Counted from the first letter of the stretch, positions 8,951 through 17,109 are shown. The stretch: DNA of 64,000 nt from Formosa sp. Hel1_31_208 (GCF_900104785.1 NZ_LT629733.1:2512501-2576500), one strand, 5' to 3'. Made by a program: numbers and translations. The notes: generated by a model from the sequence alone, not told the origin.

Positions 8951-9522
8951 TATTTAAGGTTATTAGTATAAACAGTTAATAATTTATCTTTAGCGCGTTT
9001 AATTCTCATTTTTACAGCGCTTTCCCCTATACCTAAAACCATCTCAATCTCCTTTATAGAAAGGTTATCTAGATATTTTAGTAAAAGTATCATCTTCTCA
9101 TCTGGTGATACAAGTTCTAATGCTTTTTTCAGCTTATCCACTCTCATATCGCTAAAATTCGTCTCGTCTTCATCTTCGGAAATATTTTCTATATCTGCGT
9201 AGTCTACTGATTGCTTTTCGAATTTTTTAGCGGTATTTCGTGTCACATAATTTACACAATGATTATAGGTAAATGCATATAACCATGTTGAAAATTTAGA
9301 TTTCCCTTTAAAACTAGCCAACTTCACAAAGAGTTTTAAAAAGACATCTTGAGTAAGGTCTTTAGCTTCGTCTTCGTCTTTGGCAAAACCATAACATTTA
9401 TTGTATACGAGAGTTGCAAAACGATCATACAATACTTCAAAAAGCATGGTATCATTGTTTTTCACAATAGCACTTACAAGGGCTTCGTCTGATAACTTTA
9501 AAATATCATTAGAGGGTTGCAA
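8950..9522 (-). CDS. ECF-type RNA polymerase sigma factor
   Basis: 190 residues with region 2 (MLFEVLYDRFATLVYNKCYGFAKDEDEA, then DLTQDVFLKLFVKLASFKGKSKFSTWLYAFTYN) and region 4 (LVSPDEKMILLLKYLDNLSIKEIEMVLGIGESAVKMRIKRAKDKL). These are the complete ECF sigma-70 core. The start is a TTG at 9520-9522 giving an N-terminus MQPSNDILKLSDE that fits relatives; no ATG upstream in frame fits better. It appears to lead an operon with the 58-residue gene and mscS. No obvious anti-sigma gene with a transmembrane segment is present. Confidence 0.93.
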   Translation of the reverse strand: MQPSNDILKLSDEALVSAIVKNNDTMLFEVLYDRFATLVYNKCYGFAKDEDEAKDLTQDVFLKLFVKLASFKGKSKFSTWLYAFTYNHCVNYVTRNTAKKFEKQSVDYADIENISEDEDETNFSDMRVDKLKKALELVSPDEKMILLLKYLDNLSIKEIEMVLGIGESAVKMRIKRAKDKLLTVYTNNLK

Positions 9523-9566
9523 AAATGTTGGTTTGAATTAAAAGGTTACTATTTAAGACACAGGAC

Positions 9567-9582
9567 AGTGACAAAGGTCACT
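9567..9582. repeat. Short palindrome upstream of the ECF sigma gene
   Basis: AGTGAC-AAAG-GTCACT, a 6-bp inverted repeat, lies 45 bp upstream of the sigma start. On the plus strand it is followed by A and seven T. It could be an operator for the sigma operon or a terminator acting on antisense transcription. The surrounding gap (9523-9648) shows no gene. Confidence 0.4.
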
Positions 9583-9648
9583 ATTTTTTTGCAAGAAATG
9601 TTAAAATTTAAGACTAATATGATCTATAGATCTGAAAATCAGATAAAA

Positions 9649-9672
9649 AAAGCGAACATATCTGTTCGCTTT
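9649..9672 (-). terminator. Rho-independent terminator of the esterase gene
   Basis: Stem AAAGCGAACA/TGTTCGCTTT, loop TATC, followed on the minus strand by a T-rich tract. It lies about 23 bp after the esterase stop and separates it from the ECF sigma operon. Confidence 0.85.
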
Positions 9673-9694
9673 AGATAAAGATTTTGATACTGAA

Positions 9695-10945
9695 CTACTT
9701 TTTTAAAGCGTCTAGCTTTTCTTTATGATATAAGTTTCCACTTATTTCAAGGGCTTTTGTAAGATATTCTATTGCTTTTAAATTATCATCTTGAGACAGA
9801 TAATAGTCTGCCATTGCATCATAAGCATTGGCACTTTGCGGATAATACTTAAGCGCCATGCTAAAAAATAACAATGCTTTTTCAGGTTGTCCCATCTGTA
9901 AATTCATATAACCATATCCATTAAACAGCTCTTCGATCATTGGTGGTGATTTGTAGCCAAAATTTTTAGTGTAAATAACTTCTTGCGCATTCAACAATGC
10001 ACGTAAATCCTGAACAGAAGTATCTGGATTATTATATTTCTGCGGATATTTAAATTGAAACCATTGAAATAGAGATACAAGTCCATCACGCATAGCAGGT
10101 AATGGCACAGTACCGTGTAAATCTTCAGGATACACTTTGTATACAACATTCAATTTATTTTGCTGTTGAGCAGACGCGTACTGAGAAAATTCAAGAATTG
10201 AACGTGCAAATAAGCTAAACTCAGAAGTATCTTCCATGAGGTTATCTATGGTTACTGAAGCATCTTGCATGTTCAGTTGTTCTGCCGCCAAAGCAACAAA
10301 CAAACCTTTGCCATCGAAGTTTTTGGCCTTTAATATCTCTTTTGCTTGAATTAATAGTTTTTGATTATCCCACTCTATACTTGGATCGATGGCGATATAA
10401 TTAGTAAAAAGATGTGAATGATGCAATAAGGTATTAATTGTAAACAAACCAGCATAAGAGTGTCCAATTAATGTGCGGTAGCTAGACGTTTGAAATGTTT
10501 TATCAATGTAAGGCATTAAATCGCTTTCAATAAATGCGGTGAACTTTTCAGCTCCTCCACTTTCTGTTTGCATTTCACTGCCACGACGTGTTTCTATTTT
10601 TGAAATTGTTAAATCACGGGTTCTATGAATCCTGTTTGATATTCCAACTAAAATCATTTGTGGCAAGTAATGTCCCCAATAATTATTATAAACCACTTCT
10701 AAATTTGATTGTAAAGAAAAACCATCTAACACATAGATAACTGGATATTTTCTATCACTTTTCGGATTATAACTTTCGGGCAATTTCACCCAAAAATGAC
10801 GATAGCTATCTAAAGTTTTTGAATATATACTGTCTACCACTTCACTTTCTACTTGCTGAAACTCATTTGGATGAGTTTGAGCGTAAATGGATTCATTCGA
10901 AAGCATTATTGATAAGACTATTGTAAGGTATAAGGCTTGTTTCAT
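9695..10945 (-). CDS. Secreted alpha/beta-hydrolase (esterase D-like) with C-terminal TPRs
   Basis: 416 residues with a signal peptide ending around YAQ. The domain is the putative esterase/IroE-like family (siderophore or xylan esterase relatives): VIYVLDGFSLQ, then nucleophile elbow GHSYAG with Ser163, an acidic residue in the DPSIEW segment and histidine in DLHGTVPLPAMRDGL. After about residue 310 come TPR-like helices (GYMNLQMGQPEKALLFFSMALKYYPQSANAYDAMADYYLSQ, given here in pieces: GYMNLQMGQPEKALLFF, ANAYDAMADYYLSQ, AIEYLTKALEI). The substrate is unknown. Transcribed alone, downstream of the ExbB-like gene with a 20-bp gap, so co-transcription with it is possible. Confidence 0.85.
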   Translation of the reverse strand: MKQALYLTIVLSIMLSNESIYAQTHPNEFQQVESEVVDSIYSKTLDSYRHFWVKLPESYNPKSDRKYPVIYVLDGFSLQSNLEVVYNNYWGHYLPQMILVGISNRIHRTRDLTISKIETRRGSEMQTESGGAEKFTAFIESDLMPYIDKTFQTSSYRTLIGHSYAGLFTINTLLHHSHLFTNYIAIDPSIEWDNQKLLIQAKEILKAKNFDGKGLFVALAAEQLNMQDASVTIDNLMEDTSEFSLFARSILEFSQYASAQQQNKLNVVYKVYPEDLHGTVPLPAMRDGLVSLFQWFQFKYPQKYNNPDTSVQDLRALLNAQEVIYTKNFGYKSPPMIEELFNGYGYMNLQMGQPEKALLFFSMALKYYPQSANAYDAMADYYLSQDDNLKAIEYLTKALEISGNLYHKEKLDALKK

Positions 10946-10965
10946 GATGTGTTTCAGTTTAAAAA

Positions 10966-11382
10966 TTACGCTTCATTTGTCTTTAGTATCGATCTTAAAA
11001 CAAGAATTCCAATTCGAGCCACAACAAAACTAAAAAGGCCGAAAGTGGCAGTTAGTAGAGATGTTTTTAATCCACCAGCGAATATAGAAGGATCCGGATT
11101 GCCTAAAGCCTCAATAGAATCAAAGGCTGATATTAAGCCTAATACAGATCCCAAAAAACCCATAACCAATCCTAATAAGCTAGAATCTACAGTTAAGCTC
11201 AGCATTTTTTGAGCAGCTGAATTATTTTTTTTAACACTACTAAAACCTTTCGCAAGAAAAAACAGCGACGCTAACAAGCATATTAATATCAGTGTCATAA
11301 ACAAAGGACCTCCATCCATAAAAATATTCAATGTAATTGATTGGCTAATAAGCCCCGTAACCGTCAGCGATAATGTGTTCAT
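10966..11382 (-). CDS. MotA/TolQ/ExbB-type proton channel family protein
   Basis: A short 138-residue membrane protein with three hydrophobic segments: GPLFMTLILICLLASLFFLA, LLGLVMGFLGSVLGLISAF and LLTATFGLFSFVVARIGILVL. The middle and last segments, with GLVMGFLGSVLGLISAF and GGLKTSLLTATFGLFSF, match the conserved MotA/TolQ/ExbB helices that form the proton path. It is shorter than usual ExbB/TolQ and no ExbD/TolR or TonB gene is adjacent, so its partner is unknown. The divergent region upstream carries a tandem decamer. Downstream by 20 bp is the esterase. Confidence 0.8.
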   Translation of the reverse strand: MNTLSLTVTGLISQSITLNIFMDGGPLFMTLILICLLASLFFLAKGFSSVKKNNSAAQKMLSLTVDSSLLGLVMGFLGSVLGLISAFDSIEALGNPDPSIFAGGLKTSLLTATFGLFSFVVARIGILVLRSILKTNEA

Positions 11383-11393
11383 ATATTTTATTT

Positions 11394-11415
11394 TAGTTAA
11401 ACATAGTCAAACATA
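11394..11415. promoter_or_regulatory. Tandem decamers over the promoter of the ExbB-like gene
   Basis: TAGTTAAACA and TAGTCAAACA stand head to tail, one helical turn apart. On the minus strand, the region contains TATGTTTG (11408-11415), an exact -7 box for the ExbB-like gene. The next plus-strand gene is the LytS-type kinase, whose LytTR partner binds direct repeats in known systems; an assignment is inference. The octamer GTTAAACA recurs upstream of the GYF_2 gene on the far side of the two-component genes. Confidence 0.45.
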
Positions 11416-11571
11416 ACACCAAAATTCTCTTTTTTTTGAATTATGCGACCAGCGACCATTTTTCATCTGGATTTAGCATGGATGTCAAAAAGCTTACTAA
11501 ATTGGTTGTTCGTCTCTAATTCACGCTGGTCCCTAAAAAAATATAGTATTATTGTAATTAGGATATCACAT

Positions 11572-12633
11572 ATGTTTACGAAGCAATTTATATTAAAGAA
11601 AATAGGACACGCACTTTTGCAAATAGTCTTTTGGGTTGGTGTATTGTTTTTTTATACGTATTTCTTTGGAGTAAATAGCGTAAGATATGATGATACTTTA
11701 CTCTTTTCTTTGTGTTTAATGCCTACAACCATTGCTACAACTTATGTATCGACCTATAAATTAATTCCAGATTATTTAATTACCAAACAATATTGGCTCT
11801 TTGCTATTTATAGCGCATATACGTTTATTATTTCAGTGTATCTATTGATGGTTTCTATCTTTTTTAGTCTCATTTACATCTCAAATTTCGAGTATGCTGA
11901 TATGAATCCTGCCACAAAAAACATCATTTTTATTTGCACTGCAGTTTATTTAGTCGTCGTTGTGGTAAGTGCATTTAAATTGCTTAAACTAAATCTTGAG
12001 CAAGCTTCAAAAACAAAATTATTAGAAACTAAAATATTAGACACGCAGCTCAAGCTAAAAGAGCAAGAGCTCAATTATTTGAAGATGCAAATTCATCCGC
12101 ATTTCTTATTTAATACGCTAAACACAATGTATGGTTTTGCTTTAAAAAAAGCCGATCAAACACCTGATATGATTCTTAAATTGTCTAATTTGTTAGATTA
12201 TCTCTTGTACCAATCTGAAAAACCTTTCGTTTTACTTTATGAAGAAATTGAGCATATTAAGGATTATATCGCTTTAGAGAAAATGCGATTTAACGATACA
12301 TTACAAGTTGATTTTGATATTAATACCTCTACGGAAACTATTACCATTGCTCCGATGCTATTACTTCCATTTATTGAAAATAGCTTTAAACATGGAAGTA
12401 TTATTGATGGTAAACTTAAGATTGATATTCAACTAACTGCCAATTCAAATTCTATTGATTTTAGTATTCAAAATTCATATTCTGGGAACAATGATTTAAA
12501 ACATGGTATTGGATTAGACAATATAAAAAAGCGCTTGAGCTTGTTATATGCAGATCAGTATAATCTTGAAATCACATACGAAAACGCTATTTTTTCCATT
12601 CAACTTCATTTAAAAATAGTTAATCATGACTAA
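11572..12633 (+). CDS. LytS/YehU-type membrane sensor histidine kinase
   Basis: 353 residues from the ATG at 11572. Four transmembrane helices (ALLQIVFWVGVLFFYTYFF, LLFSLCLMPTTIATTYV, YWLFAIYSAYTFIISVYLL and IIFICTAVYLVVVVVSAF) are followed by a coiled coil, then the His_kinase segment MQIHPHFLFNTLNTMYGF with the phospho-accepting histidine in IHPHF, and an ATPase domain with LLPFIENSFKHG and GIGLDNIKKRL. An in-frame ATG at 11443 would add 43 residues unlike relatives, so the internal ATG is preferred. It overlaps the LytTR gene by 8 bp (ATGACTAA), showing translational coupling. Confidence 0.92.
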   Translation: MFTKQFILKKIGHALLQIVFWVGVLFFYTYFFGVNSVRYDDTLLFSLCLMPTTIATTYVSTYKLIPDYLITKQYWLFAIYSAYTFIISVYLLMVSIFFSLIYISNFEYADMNPATKNIIFICTAVYLVVVVVSAFKLLKLNLEQASKTKLLETKILDTQLKLKEQELNYLKMQIHPHFLFNTLNTMYGFALKKADQTPDMILKLSNLLDYLLYQSEKPFVLLYEEIEHIKDYIALEKMRFNDTLQVDFDINTSTETITIAPMLLLPFIENSFKHGSIIDGKLKIDIQLTANSNSIDFSIQNSYSGNNDLKHGIGLDNIKKRLSLLYADQYNLEITYENAIFSIQLHLKIVNHD

Positions 12634-13342
12634 AAATCAGACCATTTCCTGCTTAATTGTAGATGATGAAGCCATTGCAAGAGATATCATTTCTGCTCAT
12701 CTATCTCATTTTGATACTATTAAAATTATTGGTCGTTGCGCCAATGCTTTGGAAGCTTTTGACTTCATAAATAAACATGATATTGATTTGGTGTTTTTAG
12801 ACATCAATATGCCTGAAATCTCAGGAATTTCTTTTGCCAAATCTATAAATCCACAGATAAAAGTCATCTTTACAACAGCTTATAGAGATTATGCTGTAGA
12901 GGGCTTTGAACTGAGAGCTGTTGACTATTTATTAAAGCCTATTTCTTTTGACCGTTTTGAAAAAGCGCTCAATTCGTATTACAGTCTGCAAAGTAATCGT
13001 GTTCAACCCCAAACTGCAAACACCAACAATTCTGACTTTATGTTTGTACGTTCAGAACGCAAGATGATCAAGATTGATTATAACACCATTATATATATAG
13101 AGAGTTATAGTGACTATCTTAAAATTCATTTGCAAGATTCTATAATAATCACTAGAGAGACTATTAGTGCTACCGAAGCCAAATTACCGAAACAGCAATT
13201 TTTAAGGATACACAGATCATTTATTATTGCCCTAGCACATATTCAATCCTTCACACATGAACATATCACGATTAATGATATTGCATTACCTATGAGCAGA
13301 AGTTATAAAAAAGAAGTACTGGCACATTTAGAGAAATTTTAA
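12626..13342 (+). CDS. LytTR-family response regulator
   Basis: 238 residues: a receiver domain with the acidic pair VDDE near residue 12-15, phospho-acceptor Asp59 in LVFLDINMPE, and lysine in LLKPIS; then a LytTR DNA-binding domain (FMFVRSERKMIKIDYNTIIYIE ... FLRIHRSFIIALAHI). It is the partner of the preceding kinase, with overlapping genes. Likely targets are genes next to it, since GTTAAACA-containing repeats occur on both sides of the pair, but this is not proven by sequence. Confidence 0.95.
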   Translation: MTKNQTISCLIVDDEAIARDIISAHLSHFDTIKIIGRCANALEAFDFINKHDIDLVFLDINMPEISGISFAKSINPQIKVIFTTAYRDYAVEGFELRAVDYLLKPISFDRFEKALNSYYSLQSNRVQPQTANTNNSDFMFVRSERKMIKIDYNTIIYIESYSDYLKIHLQDSIIITRETISATEAKLPKQQFLRIHRSFIIALAHIQSFTHEHITINDIALPMSRSYKKEVLAHLEKF

Positions 13343-13372
13343 ATGATGCTCAATAATCTATTAAACTAAACG

Positions 13373-13401
13373 TTAAACAAATAATTATTATTTTTGTTTA
13401 A
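13373..13401 (+). promoter_or_regulatory. Inverted repeat over the -7 box of the GYF_2 gene
   Basis: The 9-bp arms TTAAACAAA (13373-13381) and TTTGTTTAA (13393-13401) form a perfect inverted repeat. The right arm overlaps TATTTTTG at 13389-13396, an exact -7 box, placing a probable operator directly on the promoter of the gene starting at 13413. Confidence 0.5.
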
Positions 13402-13412
13402 ATACCTACTTA

Positions 13413-14003
13413 ATGAAAGCTAACCTACGTGACTCCATACCGAATCTCGAGCCCTTTGACTATAGTCAACATTACGACTCTCTGTTTATTAATCATAAAT
13501 GGATTTTAGTGAATGGTATTGCAGAAAAAAAATCAATTTACACATTTAGAAATAATAATATTTTAGAGATCTATAGGAAAGAATCTCTTATTGAAACTAC
13601 TTGGACTCGCGATGTAGATAATGTATTCTCTATTGAAACTGAAGATGGACTCATCACAGTAAAAGCCTATTTTAAAGATGATGATGTGCTTGTACTCCAT
13701 CACCAAAACAAGGAAGAATTTGCCCTTTTCATTAATACAACACAATATTCGGAGGAGGTCAATTCTGTAGCTGATGTGCAAAACTTTCTAAAAATTAAGT
13801 ACAAACAGAAAGTGACCAAATTGATTTACGGACATGAATTCTACTATATCGAGAAGTCTAAAGAATTCGGACCATTTACGGTTGAAGAACTTTCAGAGAA
13901 GGTCAACTCTAAGAAGATAAGCATGTATTGCTTTGTTAGGGATATCAACGAAAGTGATTATAGAAAACGCTTGAGGATAAGAGATTTAATTCAGGAATTA
14001 TAG
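13413..14003 (+). CDS. GYF_2-domain protein of unknown function
   Basis: 196 residues, cytoplasmic by sequence. The last 60 residues, with HEFYYIEKSKEFGPFTVEEL and then VNSKKISMYCFVRD, fit the GYF_2 (DUF4339) pattern of a short beta-hairpin followed by GPFT-type motif and helix, commonly a peptide-binding or scaffold domain. The N-terminal 130 residues are acidic beta-rich sequence that I do not recognise (HKWILVNGIAEKKSIYTFR, then IETEDGLITVKAYFKDDDVL). It begins 70 bp after the LytTR regulator and has its own promoter-like box with an inverted repeat, so it is a candidate target of that regulator. The stop codon is 4 bp from that of the convergent gene. Confidence 0.75.
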   Translation: MKANLRDSIPNLEPFDYSQHYDSLFINHKWILVNGIAEKKSIYTFRNNNILEIYRKESLIETTWTRDVDNVFSIETEDGLITVKAYFKDDDVLVLHHQNKEEFALFINTTQYSEEVNSVADVQNFLKIKYKQKVTKLIYGHEFYYIEKSKEFGPFTVEELSEKVNSKKISMYCFVRDINESDYRKRLRIRDLIQEL

Positions 14004-14006
14004 ACT

Positions 14007-14840
14007 TTAATTTGATTTGTACAAATCATACTTCGCCAGTTCAATAACAACAATAGCCTCCCATTTTTCTTGAATATCTTGTTTTGACCCGCTCTGTGTT
14101 TCGGCATCATATTGGTCCTGCTTAAACTCTAACTCACTTGAAATTTTATCAAATATAAGTTTGGCCTCACGCAATTTATTACTGTTTATTTTGGCATCTG
14201 AAAATGCCTTTCTCAACTTTCTAGTATAAATTTCAGTTAAGTCAAAATGAATTTGCTCATGACGCAAGACATAATCGTTTCTTCCTTTTGCAAGCACCCA
14301 ACTTTGATAGGTACTAAAAACACTTTGAACATACAACTTTCCATCTTTGAAGAGATTTCTAGCCGACTCATAACTAAATCCAGAATTCGTAACCGCCAAC
14401 GCATTTGGAAAATTTAGTATATCTGGCTCCCCTTTAAAGTCGTCCCAAGTTAATTTTCTATCTTGAGTCCATTCAATCTGCGATTCATAGGCTTGGGGAT
14501 TTTCTACTTTATAGATGGTTGCCCATAAGCGGTGACAAGTACTCCAATTGTCTGGTCTTTTGTGCTTTGTGATTTTAATGAGATTGGCACCTGAAGCTCG
14601 TGCCATTTTTTTTAGACTTTGTATATTTTGATAATAGGAGCAATTTTCAGAAAGGCCAGAATCTGTTGCTTGGAGTTCCCCTACTTTGGAAACCGGTATA
14701 GATTGGTCATCAATAATATCTAAAACCACAATTACCTCTTTCCCAGATAATAGCGGCAATGTAGTTGTGATATTGCTTTTGAGTTTTGGTGCGCAGGATA
14801 ATAACATAAAAATAAAAGCGCTTACTAATAATTTCTTCAT
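14007..14840 (-). CDS. DUF922-type lipoprotein, putative zinc protease
   Basis: 277 residues with an SPII signal ending LLSC at residue 16. The C-terminal half has LTWDDFKGEPD, a conserved start of DUF922 (predicted Zn-dependent proteases), and H194-E-Q-I-H198, an HExxH-type zinc motif followed by FDLTEIYTRKLRK. The N-terminal region (residues 35-110) contains a small alpha/beta part with NCSYYQNIQSLKKMARASGAN that resembles lipoprotein DUF-like domains binding unknown ligands. Activity is not proven; the motif is intact. It is probably an outer membrane or inner membrane lipoprotein. Confidence 0.75.
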   Translation of the reverse strand: MKKLLVSAFIFMLLSCAPKLKSNITTTLPLLSGKEVIVVLDIIDDQSIPVSKVGELQATDSGLSENCSYYQNIQSLKKMARASGANLIKITKHKRPDNWSTCHRLWATIYKVENPQAYESQIEWTQDRKLTWDDFKGEPDILNFPNALAVTNSGFSYESARNLFKDGKLYVQSVFSTYQSWVLAKGRNDYVLRHEQIHFDLTEIYTRKLRKAFSDAKINSNKLREAKLIFDKISSELEFKQDQYDAETQSGSKQDIQEKWEAIVVIELAKYDLYKSN

Positions 14841-14882
14841 TACAATTTCAATAGGTTACGAATTGAATCATTCACATTAAAT

Positions 14883-15290
14883 TTATTTTTTCTTCAAATG
14901 GCTTTCAATATCTTTTAAATGGAGACTTAAGGCATGTATTGAAATTTGTATTTCTTTAACTAAAAGTGCTAAAGACAGAATTAACAATACTAAGGCCACA
15001 CCAAATATCCAAACTGCTAGCACATGATAATCAATGTAAATTAAAAACATTGTCAACACACATAACAATAAACTGGAAATTCCTAAAATTTGCATCCATC
15101 TTGTGAGATTCAGTCTTAGTTTTAGATTTTTAATTTGCTGAATCAAAGACTCATCCATCTTTTCCAGGTACTTATCATGTAAATTTCTAATCACAGCTGC
15201 ATACGCTAAAAACCTATTGGTATAGGCCAGCATAATTAATGATATCGCAGAAAATAATAAAGCAGGTGTTGTGAGTGTGAGTTCTTCCAT
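14883..15290 (-). CDS. DUF2721 membrane protein
   Basis: 135 residues with an N-terminal helix (PALLFSAISLIMLAYTNRFL), a short charged region (VIRNLHDKYLEKMDESLIQQI) and two further helices (ILGISSLLLCVLTMFLIYI and VWIFGVALVLLILSLALL). This arrangement and the MLAYTNRFLAYAAVIRNLH segment match DUF2721, of unknown function. Located in the inner membrane. It is one of three small minus-strand genes with short gaps (16 bp to the upstream gene). Confidence 0.8.
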   Translation of the reverse strand: MEELTLTTPALLFSAISLIMLAYTNRFLAYAAVIRNLHDKYLEKMDESLIQQIKNLKLRLNLTRWMQILGISSLLLCVLTMFLIYIDYHVLAVWIFGVALVLLILSLALLVKEIQISIHALSLHLKDIESHLKKK

Positions 15291-15306
15291 AGAAGGTCTA
15301 ATGTGT

Positions 15307-15630
15307 TTATTTAGGTTTTAGAGTCATTACAAAATTGTAACTCTCATTGAAATAATCTACCAATAGCTGAGTATCGCAGAGTAAATGTTCAGGCACTTTT
15401 ACATAATCGCGCATTACTGCACCATACGATTTGTATTCGGTGGCATTATACTTTTCCTTAAATTCTCTTTGTGATTCTTTTGATAACCGAATTCCAATTT
15501 CAGCATCTTTATTAAGTAAGGTAAACATATATCCATTAGCAGAAGTATAAATCATATTCTTACCTTTTCGGTCAAAATTTGGGCATTTTGCTACGATGCT
15601 ATCATAAAGTTGTAATTGTGCTTCCCACAT
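15307..15630 (-). CDS. Hypothetical small protein, TfoX/YjbR-like fold possible
   Basis: 107 residues, no signal. YTSANGYMFTLLNKDAEIGIRLS and then MRDYVKVPEHLL resemble the fold signature of the TfoX N-terminal/YjbR-like families, in which a short beta-sheet core follows such a 'GxMF' segment; the match is weak. Its function is unknown. It lies 16 bp upstream of the DUF2721 gene and is likely co-transcribed with it. Confidence 0.65.
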   Translation of the reverse strand: MWEAQLQLYDSIVAKCPNFDRKGKNMIYTSANGYMFTLLNKDAEIGIRLSKESQREFKEKYNATEYKSYGAVMRDYVKVPEHLLCDTQLLVDYFNESYNFVMTLKPK

Positions 15631-15664
15631 GAGCCTTACTATTAATAAGAACTAAAGTTACAAA

Positions 15665-15690
15665 AAAAGCGAACTCGAGAGTTCGCTTTT
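15665..15690 (-). terminator. Rho-independent terminator of lpd
   Basis: Twelve-base arms AAAAGCGAACTC and GAGTTCGCTTTT, nearly touching, followed on the minus strand by seven T. It lies 19 bp past the lpd stop and upstream of the 107-residue gene. The GCGAAC stem core is the same as in the terminator at 9649. Confidence 0.85.
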
Positions 15691-15708
15691 TGTTAGTGTT
15701 ATCGTCTT

Positions 15709-17109
15709 TTACACGTGTAATGCTCTATCATCAGTAGCCGCAAGAGCCGCTTCTTTTACAGCTTCTGCAAATGTTGGATGCGCGTGTGACATGCGTGAAA
15801 TATCTTCGGCAGATGCTCTATATTCCATTGCGACAACAGCTTCAGCAATCAAATCGGCACAACGTGCACCAATCATGTGAACGCCTAAAACCTCATCGGT
15901 TGTTTTATCAGCTAATATTTTCACAAACCCATCCAAATCACCTCCTGCTCTAGCGCGACCTAAGGCTCTAAATGGAAACTGCCCAGCTTTATATTCTATA
16001 CCAGCTTCTTTTAATTCTTCTTCGGTTTTGCCTACAGCTGCAACTTCTGGCCATGTATAAACCACACCAGGAATTAAGTTGTAATCAATATGCGGTTTTT
16101 GTCCAGCTAAAGTTTCAGCAACAAAAACACCTTCCTCTTCAGCTTTATGGGCTAACATGGCACCTTTAATTACATCTCCAATCGCATAAATATTACTTAC
16201 GTTAGTTTGTAAGTGCTCATTAACGTCTATTTGTCCTCTCTCATTTAATTTTACACCTGCTGCTTCCGCATTTAAACCCTCTGTATGAGGTCGGCGTCCA
16301 ACAGACACTAAACAGTAGTCACCTTTAAATTCTACCACTTCGCCTTTTTTGTTTTCAGCTTTTACGATGACTTCATCACCTTTGCGCTCAACGGACTGAA
16401 CTTTGTGAGACATCATCATTTTAAACTTCGCCTTTTTAAAGACTTTATTTAATTCTTTCGATAGCCCTGCATCCATTGTAGGTAAAATTCTGTCCATGTA
16501 CTCGATAACCGTCACCTCTGCTCCTAATCTTCTATATACTTGACCGAGCTCCAGGCCAATCACACCACCACCAATAATGATCATGTGCTTAGGGATTTCT
16601 TTAAGTTTTAAAGCCTCAGTAGATGTGATAACACGTTCTTTATCTAAAGTGATAAACGGTAAGTTTGATGGTTTTGAACCTGTAGCGATAATGATATTTT
16701 TCGCTTCAATCTCTCCTGCATCTTTGCCGTCAATCTTAATATGGGTTGCGTCTTTGAAACTTCCTAAACCTTCGTAGACATCGATATTATTTTTCTTCAT
16801 TAGGAAATCAATACCACCTGTAGTTTGATCAACAACCGCCTGTTTGCGTCCAATCATTTTTTCAAGATTGACTTTGATATCGCCAGGAATCTCAATACCA
16901 TGCTCTTCGAAATGTTTGGTTGCTTCTTCATAATGATGAGAAGATGCTAAAAGAGCTTTACTTGGGATACATCCCACGTTTAGACATGTCCCTCCAAGTG
17001 TCGAATATTTTTCAATTATTGCAGTTTTCATGCCTAATTGCGCACAACGAATCGCTGCTACGTATCCACCAGGACCAGAACCTATTATTGCTACATCGTA
17101 TGATTTCAT
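15709..17109 (-). CDS. lpdA: Dihydrolipoyl dehydrogenase
   Basis: 466-residue E3 component of 2-oxoacid dehydrogenase and glycine-cleavage complexes; it reoxidises dihydrolipoamide with NAD. The FAD-binding GSGPGG (10-15), redox-active disulfide Cys42 and Cys47 in GGTCLNVGCIPSK, the NAD-binding GGGVIGLELGQVY segment and the C-terminal HAHPT histidine region with EAVKEAAL are all present. No E1/E2 genes are nearby, so this copy serves complexes encoded elsewhere. It has its own promoter-like box upstream and its own terminator. Confidence 0.97.
   Translation of the reverse strand: MKSYDVAIIGSGPGGYVAAIRCAQLGMKTAIIEKYSTLGGTCLNVGCIPSKALLASSHHYEEATKHFEEHGIEIPGDIKVNLEKMIGRKQAVVDQTTGGIDFLMKKNNIDVYEGLGSFKDATHIKIDGKDAGEIEAKNIIIATGSKPSNLPFITLDKERVITSTEALKLKEIPKHMIIIGGGVIGLELGQVYRRLGAEVTVIEYMDRILPTMDAGLSKELNKVFKKAKFKMMMSHKVQSVERKGDEVIVKAENKKGEVVEFKGDYCLVSVGRRPHTEGLNAEAAGVKLNERGQIDVNEHLQTNVSNIYAIGDVIKGAMLAHKAEEEGVFVAETLAGQKPHIDYNLIPGVVYTWPEVAAVGKTEEELKEAGIEYKAGQFPFRALGRARAGGDLDGFVKILADKTTDEVLGVHMIGARCADLIAEAVVAMEYRASAEDISRMSHAHPTFAEAVKEAALAATDDRALHV

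Noticed and set aside
10937..11212. Plus-strand open frame antisense to the ExbB-like gene
   Set aside because: The minus-strand product has clear membrane helices and conserved motifs; the opposite strand is a shadow.
11447..11531. Inverted repeat GACCAGCG ... CGCTGGTC upstream of the LytS gene
   Set aside because: Eight-base arms 69 bp apart are likely by chance, and no terminator or known regulatory geometry fits. A structured leader remains possible but unsupported.
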